NCBI GenBank assembly: GCA_023091735.1 | Contig: JALKBU010000545.1 | Location: 1-33,992 of the forward strand | Direction of reading: 5' to 3' | DNA from: Trichomonas tenax | Lineage: Eukaryota > Parabasalia > Trichomonadida > Trichomonadidae | DNA: 33,992 nt | Shown: positions 19,962 through 29,129 of the stretch, piece after piece | Layout: every line of letters begins with the position of its first letter | Position numbering within the stretch: position 1 is the stretch's first letter | The notes under the pieces: generated by a model | The model's database searches: none | What the model saw: only the letters and a program-made list of their open reading frames with translations | Told to the model about the DNA's origin: nothing | Made by a program: the position numbers and the translations under genes

Positions 19962-21367
19962 CAAATCAAAAAATTTTATAAAATTTGCTTATTTTTCACT
20001 CAGTCTTTGGATTGGTAACTTTTTATATATAGAATCGTTATATGCTCAAACAATGCTCCATATATATCATGATATTTATTGTTTTCCTAAAATAACGTTT
20101 CTTTATATATCTAATATAACTATCGAGTATTGGTGATATTATAGCTCATGAGTAGAATGTGTTAAATCTTGAATCTCATTCGAATATAATAAAAAATTAT
20201 AAAATAATCGAGCGTCACTTTTCCCCAAAATTAAGTTTTCCCCATTTTCCAAAAAAAAAAAAAAAAAAAAATAAAAAACATTTTTATTGTAAAATATAAT
20301 TTTTCCCCATTTGGGGACGCACGTGGGGAAGACCCCATGTTCTGGAAGTAGGAACCTTATGTCAAAAAAGCTGTGGGATTGTCTATTATGTGGTGTCAGT
20401 CGAAAAATTACAATATTTATTGAAAAAGCCTTTTTCTGTCAGAAAAATCTTCATTTTGCAATTTTAATTCAGCCAATATGTAAGTATGCGGAAATGGTCA
20501 CTTTTTGCGTGAAAATGTACCCCCCAAAAAAATCCTCGCGCCTTGCTTTCGTTTTGTTTGGAGTATCTGGCAAACAATTTGCTTAGGAAAAAGCCTGATG
20601 GTTGTTTTTATTGATTTTCGTCATTCTAATTAAGCCAATCTCTACTTTTAAATAGCTAAAATATATTTATCGTAAAATTTTTATGATAAATCCATTATAT
20701 CATGATAAAATTTCATATTTTATTATTTGTCCTCGGCTTCATTCATGTAATAGATATGTAACAGTCAAAATTCAATGCTCACTAAAAATTATCCTTTAAT
20801 TGGCATTTTGAATCCGAGATATTATGTTTCGGTTTTGCATTAGCGGAAATCAATCCTATCAATAAGGAATATCGAGTAAACAAATTCCCCATTTAATATG
20901 CTGCCAAATCGTAAATAAAATTATGTTCTTCAATTATTTCATTGAATTGAACTCTCTAGTGTCAATAATTACCAGACACACATCAAGCAATGACAAAATA
21001 TCAGATATCAGCTGGTAAAATAACATTAATCACTGTAAATATTTTAAGACTTCAGCCTTTCTTGCACTAAGAATTTGACTCTCATGAAATATTCGAGCCC
21101 AGCATCAGTCTATTACATTCATAATGCTGTCACACATTGAGAAAAAACTCAAGAAATTTCAAAAAAGTTTAAAAACCTTAATATCTTGTTCCATTAGACA
21201 TAGCTAAAGCTAAAATCGATAAATCAATAATTAATTTCGATGTTTGTACAAAAATGTTTTTTGTTTAATGAAATAGCTATCTAAGACCAAAGTAAATATA
21301 AAAACATCAATAAAATCGAAAAACATGAAATGGTTTAATAGCTCACTTTTTTGTAAACTAAAAATTA
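19962..21367. other. Divergent intergenic region between dynein and PP2A B55 genes
   Basis: Presumably holds both promoters. The segment 20218-20345 is unusual: it has three TTTTCCCCA-type motifs, a run of 21 A (20251-20271), and a GC-rich patch where CCCCATTTGGGG is followed by further GGGG and CCCC runs. An open frame at 20311-20586 has no recognisable family and starts at TTG (first in-frame ATG at 20359), so I do not call it a gene. The rest is featureless AT-rich DNA. Confidence 0.55.
21343..21350 (+). promoter_or_regulatory. Inr-like initiator of the PP2A B55 gene
   Basis: TCACTTTT fits the TCAYTWYT part of the published Trichomonas vaginalis initiator and lies 23 bases before the ATG when its A (21345) is taken as +1. 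The short leader fits trichomonad genes. One eight-base match in AT-rich DNA is modest evidence. Confidence 0.45.
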
Positions 21368-22591
21368 ATGAATTTAGACTATCTTGCTTCATTTGGAGAC
21401 CACGTTGCACTTTCGCAATTTAAGACTGAAGACACGATATCTGTATTGTCTTTCAGTAAAAACGGCAGATTTTTAGCGTCTGGAGATGCAGCCGGACGTG
21501 TTGTTATATTCCAACTCAATCCACCAAAAACATCCGGCGGCAAATCCACGGTTTCGTTCGTCGTTCAAGTCCACGCACACAAGTCGCAATTTGATTATTT
21601 CCGATCTGAGCTCTCTGACCCTAAAATCAATTCATTGAAATGGGTCAAGACAGAAACAGTCAACCCTCTTCTTCTAACGTGCAACAGCCATGACGCAAAA
21701 CTATGGAAATTCACACAGAATAGCAAAATTACCTGGAACGCCGTTGATACGTCTGTTCCGATTGACCAATTTGTTCTTCCAAAGCCAAGGCAAGTTGAAG
21801 TCAAATACACAGCCGAATGCCTCAAAACATTTACAGATTTGCAAACGGAATACTTGGTTGATCTTCATGCCCTCTGTGACCAGCGCTCATTCGTCCTCGT
21901 CGACGTCGGGTGCGTTAAGCTCTGGGATATGGAAAGAGATGTCCCATCTGTTTCTTTATACCGTTTGCCTTCGACTAATTCTGAACTTATGTGCTCGGAT
22001 GTCCACGATTCTTTACCATCGGCTGTTTTAATTGGTGATGATTGTGGTGTAGCTAAAATTATTGACATGAGACAGCAAGCAGAAGATTTAACGCCTTCAT
22101 TACTATTTAATATTCGATCAAAACTTAGTCCAGAGAAACAATGCGCCGATTGCGAATCAATCGGATCGTTAGCATTTTCACCAGACGGTGTCTGCTTCGT
22201 CGCAAGAACATTCGGCGAATGCCAAGTTTGGGATGTCAGAAATCCTTCGGCTCCTGTCGCGAAAATCGAAACTCAGTGGTTCCCAGATCAGATGGAATGG
22301 CTCGCATCAGAAGACATAGTCAAAGATCAGTTCAGAACAGCCTTCACGCCAAGCGGAAAAATTGTTACAGGTCTCTACGGAGCTGATTTCATCTCATGGG
22401 ACTATAAGACAAACGAAGTCAAACATCACCGCGCTGTTTCAAGCCGTACACCTCGAGATCCACCAGATCTTGGCCGTGATTTCACAAAGAGAGTTACGGT
22501 CTGCGAAGCACATCCAAAACAAGACATTATTGCTTGTGTCTCTACAGCCGCTTTATACATGTTTTCTGGTCGTCAGTCAACGAAGATATAA
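21368..22591 (+). CDS. PPP2R2: PP2A regulatory subunit B, B55/PR55 family (WD40 propeller)
   Basis: B55 subunits direct protein phosphatase 2A to its substrates and control mitotic exit and cytoskeletal phosphorylation. The 407-residue product has the B55 signatures in order: ISVLSFSKNGRFLASGDAAG then RVVIFQ near residues 24-50, the HKSQFDYFRS element (canonical EFDYLKS) near 71-80, INSLKW, KLWKF near 112, VKLWDMERDVPS near 183-194, a CSDVHDSLPSAVLIGDDCG blade with IIDMRQQA, then SIGSLAFSPDGVCFVARTFG followed by QVWDVRNPSAPV, and IVTGLYGADFISWD. A seven-bladed propeller is expected. It is about 40 residues shorter than human B55 (about 447), mainly through shorter loops. The family motif RDYLxVKxWD reads RTFGECQVWD here, so substrate-binding surfaces may differ. 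The ATG is preceded by an Inr-like TCACTTTT. The gene ends 92 bases from the tetraspanin-like gene, tail to tail. Confidence 0.92.
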   Translation: MNLDYLASFGDHVALSQFKTEDTISVLSFSKNGRFLASGDAAGRVVIFQLNPPKTSGGKSTVSFVVQVHAHKSQFDYFRSELSDPKINSLKWVKTETVNPLLLTCNSHDAKLWKFTQNSKITWNAVDTSVPIDQFVLPKPRQVEVKYTAECLKTFTDLQTEYLVDLHALCDQRSFVLVDVGCVKLWDMERDVPSVSLYRLPSTNSELMCSDVHDSLPSAVLIGDDCGVAKIIDMRQQAEDLTPSLLFNIRSKLSPEKQCADCESIGSLAFSPDGVCFVARTFGECQVWDVRNPSAPVAKIETQWFPDQMEWLASEDIVKDQFRTAFTPSGKIVTGLYGADFISWDYKTNEVKHHRAVSSRTPRDPPDLGRDFTKRVTVCEAHPKQDIIACVSTAALYMFSGRQSTKI

Positions 22592-22683
22592 TCTCCTGCT
22601 TTTTATTTATTTATTTATATAAATCAAATTTAAAATATACTTACCTTCTTTTCGTAGAACAACAATAAACATAGTATTTTTAG

Positions 22684-23289
22684 TCAATACATGCGATTAA
22701 ATAAAATTCCGATGGTTGAATATACACAAATACTCGTCACGAAGAGGCCAAAGTATCCATCCACAGTGCGGCCAACATCGTACACAGTATTAATCTGCTC
22801 ATTCACGAATTTATCACAATATTGTGAAGTTGTATGATTCATGAACTTTAGATTGTTGCATTTGTACTGAGTCTCAAATTTATTACAAGCTGCTGTTGTG
22901 TTCCATGATTTTGCTAATGTTCTTCTAAAATTATCTTCATTCTCTTTCGCTGTCGTCGTTAAGAAGTAAATAACAACTCCAACGTAGACCAAATTCATTA
23001 CAAAGCGTAATAATTGGACTTTCTTCTTGAATGTATATTTAAATTGCCAATACATGGAAATTAACAGTACTGAGCTGATTATTGCCGATACATGGGCGGC
23101 AAAGTATATATCCTTTGGTGCTAAGTCGAATAAAACGCAAGATTTGAAAGCGGTGATTACACTGATGTTTGTTAAAACTATCATAAACGGGCAAAATATT
23201 TCCATTGCCGTCATAAAGAGCCCCATTGCGCCAAATATTACCACAGCGACAGCCATACAATCGACGGGAATCTCTGGTCGCTCGCGCAT
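22684..23289 (-). CDS. Tetraspanin-like four-helix membrane protein
   Basis: The 201-residue product has the tetraspanin layout: short basic N-terminus, helices near 12-40, 61-81, 92-113 and 177-197, a small loop between the first two, and a large loop at about 114-176. The large loop has W129, C135, then FETQYKCNN where tetraspanins normally have the CCG motif, and C158, so only three loop cysteines and no CCG. Two N-glycosylation sequons lie in this loop (NTT at 130, NHT at 151), supporting an extracytoplasmic location. Divergent tetraspanins are known in trichomonads, where they sit at the plasma membrane and in vesicles. Start: first in-frame ATG at 23289; a TTG two codons earlier is not needed. 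An Inr-like TCATTTCT lies about 10 bases upstream. TAAA begins one base after the stop. An unrelated four-pass protein is the alternative. Confidence 0.72.
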   Translation of the reverse strand: MRERPEIPVDCMAVAVVIFGAMGLFMTAMEIFCPFMIVLTNISVITAFKSCVLFDLAPKDIYFAAHVSAIISSVLLISMYWQFKYTFKKKVQLLRFVMNLVYVGVVIYFLTTTAKENEDNFRRTLAKSWNTTAACNKFETQYKCNNLKFMNHTTSQYCDKFVNEQINTVYDVGRTVDGYFGLFVTSICVYSTIGILFNRMY

Positions 23290-24168
23290 TGACAAGAAAT
23301 GACTGTTTCGTATGATAACACATATTATTTTCGTCCAAAAAAGCTATCTCCATACGTAATTGTCTTGAAAACAACATAATTTAGATTTCAAAATGTATAA
23401 TATGAAATCAAGACTCAGCAACTTAGTAATATATAATGCAGGAGATATATAGTCCGAATGCATTATTATTGACATTAATGTTCATTAGTAATTAATTAAC
23501 CTTAATATCAAAACATGCTATAATCAACAATTAAGTATAAATTTGAAATCTATTATTGAAGTTTATGATAGAAAACTTAATAATTTGTTGAAATAATGAA
23601 GTTTAATAACCTTATATCGAGTCACTTTAACCTTATTTTCATCATCATTGGTGTATTAAATATTGTCAAATTTTAAATCGAGGAATATTATTCGTTTATA
23701 TGAAGAGAAAAACCTTTCAACAGATTTCTCCAGTGATGCCTCTTTATATTCAAAAATCGCAGAAGTTGACAAAATGAGAGGTGATTTTTATTTTTCAAAT
23801 TCTAATTGATAAAATCAAAATCCAGATAAATCTCTGCAATATCACAATACACCACAAGAATATCTCCAAATAGACACAGCCATATTTCCTAAATCTTTGT
23901 TTTTTGACTAATTATTCTAGATATTAACCTTATTCATTTTATTTTTCAAAACATCCAAATTGAAACTGTCTGTCTTACATTGATATTTTAATGGTAGATG
24001 ATATTATTTCTGTATATTTTTAATTTATGTTTTAAAATTGTAATATTAAGACTTTTTGTTGGAAATTTGATCATATGATGCTAAAATTGAATCTAAAGAG
24101 AAAATAAGAAAAAGAAAAAAATCGTTTTCTTTTTGATGAAGAATTTTTGAGAGGTTTGTCCACATTTT
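23290..24168. other. Divergent intergenic region between tetraspanin-like and API5 genes
   Basis: AT-rich spacer presumably holding both promoters. Apart from the Inr-like element next to the tetraspanin-like gene, I see no open frame, RNA gene or clear repeat. The API5 leader ends in TTTGTCCACATTTT before the ATG, a weaker initiator candidate. Confidence 0.55.
23295..23302 (-). promoter_or_regulatory. Inr-like initiator of the tetraspanin-like gene
   Basis: On the minus strand this reads TCATTTCT, an exact fit to TCAYTWYT, with its A about 11 bases from the ATG at 23289. This supports the ATG chosen, because a start at the TTG at 23295 would lie within the element. Confidence 0.5.
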
Positions 24169-25635
24169 ATGCCGCCGAAAGCTAAAGTGACCATTCCAAC
24201 AAAGGAGGAAATCCACAGCCTCAACGAGAAGCTTCAGTCCAAGCCAGTCGAAGCGGACTACAAGCAGGTTCTCGCCGGCGCCAAGGGAGACAGCGAAATT
24301 AAAATCATGACAGCTCGCATCATTCCTCAGTATTACAAGGAATTCCCGAAGCTCCAGAAGGACGCCCTCGAGGCCCTCAAGACACTCGCTGGCGATGAAG
24401 CGGCAGAAGTCGCAATTTGGGCTATCAGAGGATTGAAAGAGTTCTTTGTTGCCGGAGACGAAGGCGTTGCTAAGTCTGTTTACACAGCCCTCGGCTCACA
24501 GAACGTTGGCGTCTCTGATGCTGCAAAGAAGATCGTTAATGAGGCGTTCGAAAATGCTGAATTCGCAAAAACATTCACATCTCAAATCAAAGATCAGATA
24601 GATGCTGCTCAGGCAAAGATGATCGCTATCGCTAACGAGAAGATCAGGTTTACAGAGGATTCCCTTGACCAATTATTATCCGTTCTTGAGTCTGCACTCA
24701 ATTCATCAGTCGAAGAGGGTCTCTTACTCATGACAAAGACAAAGAAGATCATCCCAGAGGAAAAGAAGACAGCTCTCATCAACCAGCTCCTTGATAACCT
24801 CGATGCTTCCCTCGACTCGCAGTTTGACGTCGTCGTTGACGGATTGCTCATCACAATCATGCAGTTCGGTCACTCCTTCGGCACTCTTGGCCGCTTATAC
24901 AACATCGTTGCTGAGAAAGTTCTTCCGAAGGCCGACCAGGTTAAGGCTGACAAGTTGATCCGTATCATTCAACTCATTGCTGACAACGCAAGGAACGCTG
25001 AGGATGGAAAGATCCTTGAGGCTTTATACAACAATGTTTATCTTAAATTCCCGAAGGAGGTCACAGAGGATACAAAGATCAACTTCTCACTCCTCGAGGC
25101 TACACTCTACGCCTTTTTCAACCTCGCTCGCACATTCTCTCGCAAGGCATCTGAATTAACAGGAATTTTGCTCGTTATTTCCGGCCAGCCAGGCGAGAAC
25201 GAGGGCATCTCTGAGGATGAGACAAAGAAGAGCGACTTCATTGGCCGCTTGAAGGCTATCGAGGATAGCAATGTTGCAGAGAAGTTCGTTGAGCACTTCA
25301 AGGCTCAGAAGACAGCTATCGAGGCATTTGGTGACCTTAAGACAAACGAGGAACGTAAGAAGGAACGCAAGGAGGCCAAGATCGCCATCAGAACAGGCAA
25401 CAATGTCAGACACTTCTGCCGCATCCTTCAGATGGATAACTATGTTCGCAAGTCTGCTCCAGAGAATCCATCATGGCGCGCTCCAAAGATGAAGAAGGAC
25501 GTCAAGGGCGGAAAGAATGGAAAGAACGGAAAGAATCAGCGCAATGGAAAGAATCTGAAGAACTTCAAGGGCGGAAATAGACGTGACAACAGACGCGATG
25601 GAAACAGAGGTAGAAATGACAGACGCCGCCAATAA
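24169..25635 (+). CDS. API5: API5/AAC-11 family HEAT-repeat protein with basic RG/GN-rich tail
   Basis: API5 is a nuclear helical-repeat protein known in animals and plants as an anti-apoptotic factor that binds Acinus and RNA-linked complexes. The 488-residue product aligns in outline with API5 from its start: TKEEIHSLNEKL, ADYKQVLAGAKGDSEIKIMTARIIPQYYKEFP (about 29-60), AIWAIRGLKEF near 80-90, EKVLPKADQVKADKLIRIIQLIAD near 248-271, NFSLLEATLYAFFNLAR near 303-319, and RTGNNVRHFCRIL near 407-419. The C-terminal ~44 residues (445-488) are Gly/Lys/Asn then Arg/Asp/Gly rich (GGNRRDNRRDGNRGRNDRRR), suited to RNA binding and nuclear import. Length is close to the human protein (about 510-520). Codon use is strongly GC-ending and resembles a highly expressed gene. 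The stop overlaps TAAA (25633-25636). The gene ends 69 bases from the broken beta-helix copy. An apoptotic role in a protist is not implied. Confidence 0.85.
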   Translation: MPPKAKVTIPTKEEIHSLNEKLQSKPVEADYKQVLAGAKGDSEIKIMTARIIPQYYKEFPKLQKDALEALKTLAGDEAAEVAIWAIRGLKEFFVAGDEGVAKSVYTALGSQNVGVSDAAKKIVNEAFENAEFAKTFTSQIKDQIDAAQAKMIAIANEKIRFTEDSLDQLLSVLESALNSSVEEGLLLMTKTKKIIPEEKKTALINQLLDNLDASLDSQFDVVVDGLLITIMQFGHSFGTLGRLYNIVAEKVLPKADQVKADKLIRIIQLIADNARNAEDGKILEALYNNVYLKFPKEVTEDTKINFSLLEATLYAFFNLARTFSRKASELTGILLVISGQPGENEGISEDETKKSDFIGRLKAIEDSNVAEKFVEHFKAQKTAIEAFGDLKTNEERKKERKEAKIAIRTGNNVRHFCRILQMDNYVRKSAPENPSWRAPKMKKDVKGGKNGKNGKNQRNGKNLKNFKGGNRRDNRRDGNRGRNDRRRQ

Positions 25636-25704
25636 ACATAATAATTTTTTAAAGGCTTTTATTTATATGATTTATCTTCTTTTTATCAAAAATTAACAGT
25701 TTAC

Positions 25705-26726
25705 TCATTTAAATCTACTTTCTCCTATTCCTAATGCTACACCAAGATTGATGATAAATGATAAGAGATCAATGCCTTTGCAGTTATTTACTGAAATTGC
25801 ACGAACATGGATATAGTTGTTGACATAAGCGATTGGTATTGCAGCTTGGCATTGAGCAGTTGATAGAAGTGAAAGTTGGAATGTCATCGTATCTTTTTCA
25901 TGTTTGTAATGGTTTTGTATCCATCCATTCCATCACTTCTATCAAAAAAGCAATGATCAACTAAAATATAATTTATTGAATTGCTATTCACAAATGTTGT
26001 TATTTGATTTTGTAAAATTGAACAATCTGTTATAGATAAACTCGGACCATATGTTCCAATTAAGCTATTGCAAACTGTGTTTTTGAAATTAGAAAACTTA
26101 ATATAAACAACTCTTTCTTTATCGAGCCTATGTGCACACACTCATCCTGATGGACCCGAATTATTTACAAATGAGCAGAATGAAACATTTGAGTCTGATT
26201 GAATGTTATTGAATTCATAAAGTGGTCGATAGCAAACATTCGAATTCGAAATATTAATTGCATTAATGTTTTGAATTCCATTCATTAAATATATACATGC
26301 ATTTCCAATATCACTCGATTTTCCGCTCTCGATGACTGATGAATCAATAAGAAAATTTTGAGAGTTTGCAGTCGAAGAAACATCAACATAACAATAAACA
26401 CCTTTATATGAAGATGAGTTAGAAGGAAGACATGATTGGAAGCTGCAGATTCTGCTCTGGACACATTGACCTTCACTAGAAAACAGAAAACTGCCGCCAT
26501 TGCTGTTTCCAGAGTTGCTGTTAGAAACAAAAATTGTTGCTTCAGAAAGGACACATGTATTTGCATTCGTTGCGCTGAAGACAACTGATGTGAATGTGAA
26601 TTGACCAAAGTAACAATTATTTATGTAATAAGAAAAACTACTTTGAACTTTTTCGTTTTTCTTGAATGAGAAATCTGTCCCTTCTGGGACTGAACTGAAG
26701 AATTGATTCCATGACTGAAACAACAA
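25705..26726 (-). pseudogene. Broken inverted copy of the beta-helix repeat gene
   Basis: This is a second copy of the gene at 6830-7846, on the opposite strand. It too has no ATG. Its frame is interrupted by a TGA at about 26139-26141, where the sister copy has a TGG Trp codon nearby, and by a one-base deletion near 25886-25900 that shifts the frame before the MTFQLSLLSTAQCQ segment. The first ~138 codons are nearly identical to copy 1 (one amino acid difference); after SVIESGKSS the two are clearly diverged. The C-terminus ends ALGIGESRFK instead of TFGIATI. Fold and function are as for copy 1: Cys/Asn-rich parallel beta-helix repeats of a probable surface protein family. It ends 69 bases from the API5 stop, tail to tail. 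Confidence 0.88.
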
Positions 26727-26790
26727 AAAATTTTATCGAAGAAAATCGTTTTTATCTCATAAATTTTTATGCCAACTTAAAGATTTTCGG
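26312..26790 (-). repeat. Arm 2 of the 479-bp near-identical inverted repeat
   Basis: Reverse complement of 6766-7244 with two mismatches and no gap by eye. It includes the start of the pseudogene and about 64 bases of shared noncoding leader. Weaker similarity to copy 1 continues upstream for some tens of bases (for example the ATCGGAT...TTTAAG segment). Confidence 0.93.
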
Positions 26791-29129
26791 CTTTTAACCT
26801 TAAATTTCTAATCCGATTTTTGTCAAATCTTTTTCACTTTTTACATCAAGCTTTTGAAATAATTACAGTCGAAAGCTTGCTAAATGCTTAATTAATTCCA
26901 TAAGAACAATAAGAACAATATCAAAACACCTCAATTGACATAAAATCGTCCTTTAAATAGTCATTTTTTTGAATCAGATCTGATACCAACTAATATCAAC
27001 AAGAATTATTGTCTAGAATTATGTTCTCATCGCAACCTTGCTTTCCCTTAAAACTGCAGCCAGTGGCATTAATATTAGATCACTTAGGACGAAAGTTTTA
27101 GTTGAATTTATGAAATTGTTACCTTATTTTGTCACAATTCTTATTCCAATTGTTTTAATTGGTTCAACTCCGAATTGTATTAATTATATCATGAATGGAT
27201 GATTTTATATGTAAATATATTTTTTTTTAGTAATTCGCATATTTTGCTAATTAGAAAATATATCTTGATATGGAAACAATAAATGGATATCAACATTGGT
27301 AAAAGAATAAGCAGGGGTTGCTGTATCTGATGCAAGTATTAACAATACAATCTTGCTAAATACCAAAATATTCAAAAAATGTAAAACTAATATTATGAAC
27401 TCATGTTGTAGAAATTTACTCCCTAGATGATACTTGTTTAGAGTTCATCATCTTGGAATTAGATATAGTTGAATTTTCAAACACAAATTTAATAAGGAAT
27501 TTTGAATAGTTTACATTTTTTGTTTTTAATTTTTTTTTCCAAAAAAACTCTTTGCCATGTAAAAGTATTTACATTTTTATAAATCCATATGTATTCCCTT
27601 TATACACATTTTTATTTGCATTTATTTTTGCCATCTTTTGGGAGCTTTCCTTTTAATTTAGTGAGATATGAAAAAAGATGACAGAGTGTATTTTTTAATG
27701 TTTTTCAATATTACAGTCCTTTACTGCAATTTGGACGACAGTAGTTTGTCGCATATCTTATCCTTACCATAATATATAAGCATTGCATGTTGAAGTTTAA
27801 TATTGGAAAAGTAGTAGCAAAACAAAATTGCTAATTGCTCATCTCAATTGGCTATTGGATTCATTCGATTTCACATAATTATAAGCTATTTAAATGATGT
27901 ATGTAATAACATGGATGCGGTTTAAAAGGCTAAAATCGCATAAATCCTAAAATAACCGAATTTCCACAAAAGCGATAGGGTCGACCCCTCAATTCTCACT
28001 TTTTTCCCTTCAAAAGCATTGTAAACATTAGAAAAAAAACTGACGTTTTGTGTAACACTTTTGTGCAATTCCATATTGGAGGCACTTTAGAAGGTTTTTA
28101 CTCGACAGTGATGCATCACGTTATTATCTTGAGCACTTTGGATGCGCACATTATCTATCCATCGCGTAGGGAATGAGTGAAGGAGGTACGAGATGAGTTG
28201 AAAATTGAGAGGGCGAGACTCGTCGTTTTTTTTTTCTATTTGCGCTATGGAAGGAATCAGAGTCCGATAATGGCACAGATGATCAGGTAACATATGTAAT
28301 TTTTAGTAGAGATTAGAATGAATTGTGTTTTGTATAACATTTTGTTGAGTTTTTGTGATTTGCTAATAGTTCATTTCTTCGAATATTTGTTTTTATGCCT
28401 GGATTACGTTCGACTTTCCCCCCACTTCTTGAGGTGAGGATGGCCATGGGGTCAAAACATCATATTATCAATAAATGAAAAGATCAGACATTGACATTTC
28501 GAAAACTAGATTTTGGCAAATTTTATCATAAAAATTGCTGACTACATAGATTATAAATTCTATTTTCCTTCTTAGAGTGTGATAAAAAGGAATTAACGGT
28601 CGAAGTTTAATTTTGACATGTAAAATCAAATCCGACATATTCCAAATGATGTGTTGATGTTTTTGCTCTAAACATATATATTATTCATTCAAAGTTTGCC
28701 CGATATTATTCTTGAGATTTGCCGATTTATTTGCTATGTAATCTAAGAAATATGACGATATTTATATTAAAGAAGTTAAAACCTAATGAATTCATGATGG
28801 GAAAAGCAGTCAATCAAGCTTTCTTTGCAACTTATATCAATCACAATAAAAATACCCTCTAATTTTGCTATATTTATATAAATCATGATAATTTCTAATT
28901 TAAATAAAAGGGGGATTTGAAAATAATAAAGAGTCCTTGGGTTGCTCCTTCCGCGCAATCCTTCGGCCCAAAAACATGAATTTACCCGAAATTTCATGAA
29001 AATCCGAAAAATTTGAAAAAACCGAAATTCATTTGTCATCATTCGTTTTTCTGTGATAAAACACTTCACGGATTAACGATCCATCAATAAAATCATGATC
29101 TTATAAAAGTGAAGTGAAAATCAAAAAAA
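26791..29129. other. Long intergenic region upstream of the HEM gene
   Basis: No convincing gene. A less AT-rich island at about 28060-28300 carries a 68-codon minus-strand frame (28087-28293) with no family I recognise, and on the plus strand ends in a run of T after GACTCGTCG. It could be a decayed coding remnant or an unrecognised RNA. A second island near 28930-28990 (CCTTCCGCGCAATCC region) lies within a low-complexity frame that I reject. The remainder is AT-rich. The HEM promoter should lie in the last ~100 bases, but no TCAYTWYT match was found there. Confidence 0.5.

Noticed and set aside
20311..20586. 91-codon plus-strand open frame upstream of the PP2A B55 gene
   Set aside because: It starts at TTG, has no recognisable family, and its 5' part lies in a GC-run patch that looks like repeat DNA. 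The ATG-initiated version is about 75 codons of Cys/Phe/Lys-rich sequence.
23039..23377. 112-codon minus-strand frame overlapping the tetraspanin-like gene
   Set aside because: It lies in a different frame from the four-helix protein, which has clear hydrophobic segments, sequons and an Inr-like element at its ATG.
28776..29069. 97-codon minus-strand frame just upstream of HEM
   Set aside because: Phe/Ile-rich composition and no family match; it overlaps the expected HEM promoter region.
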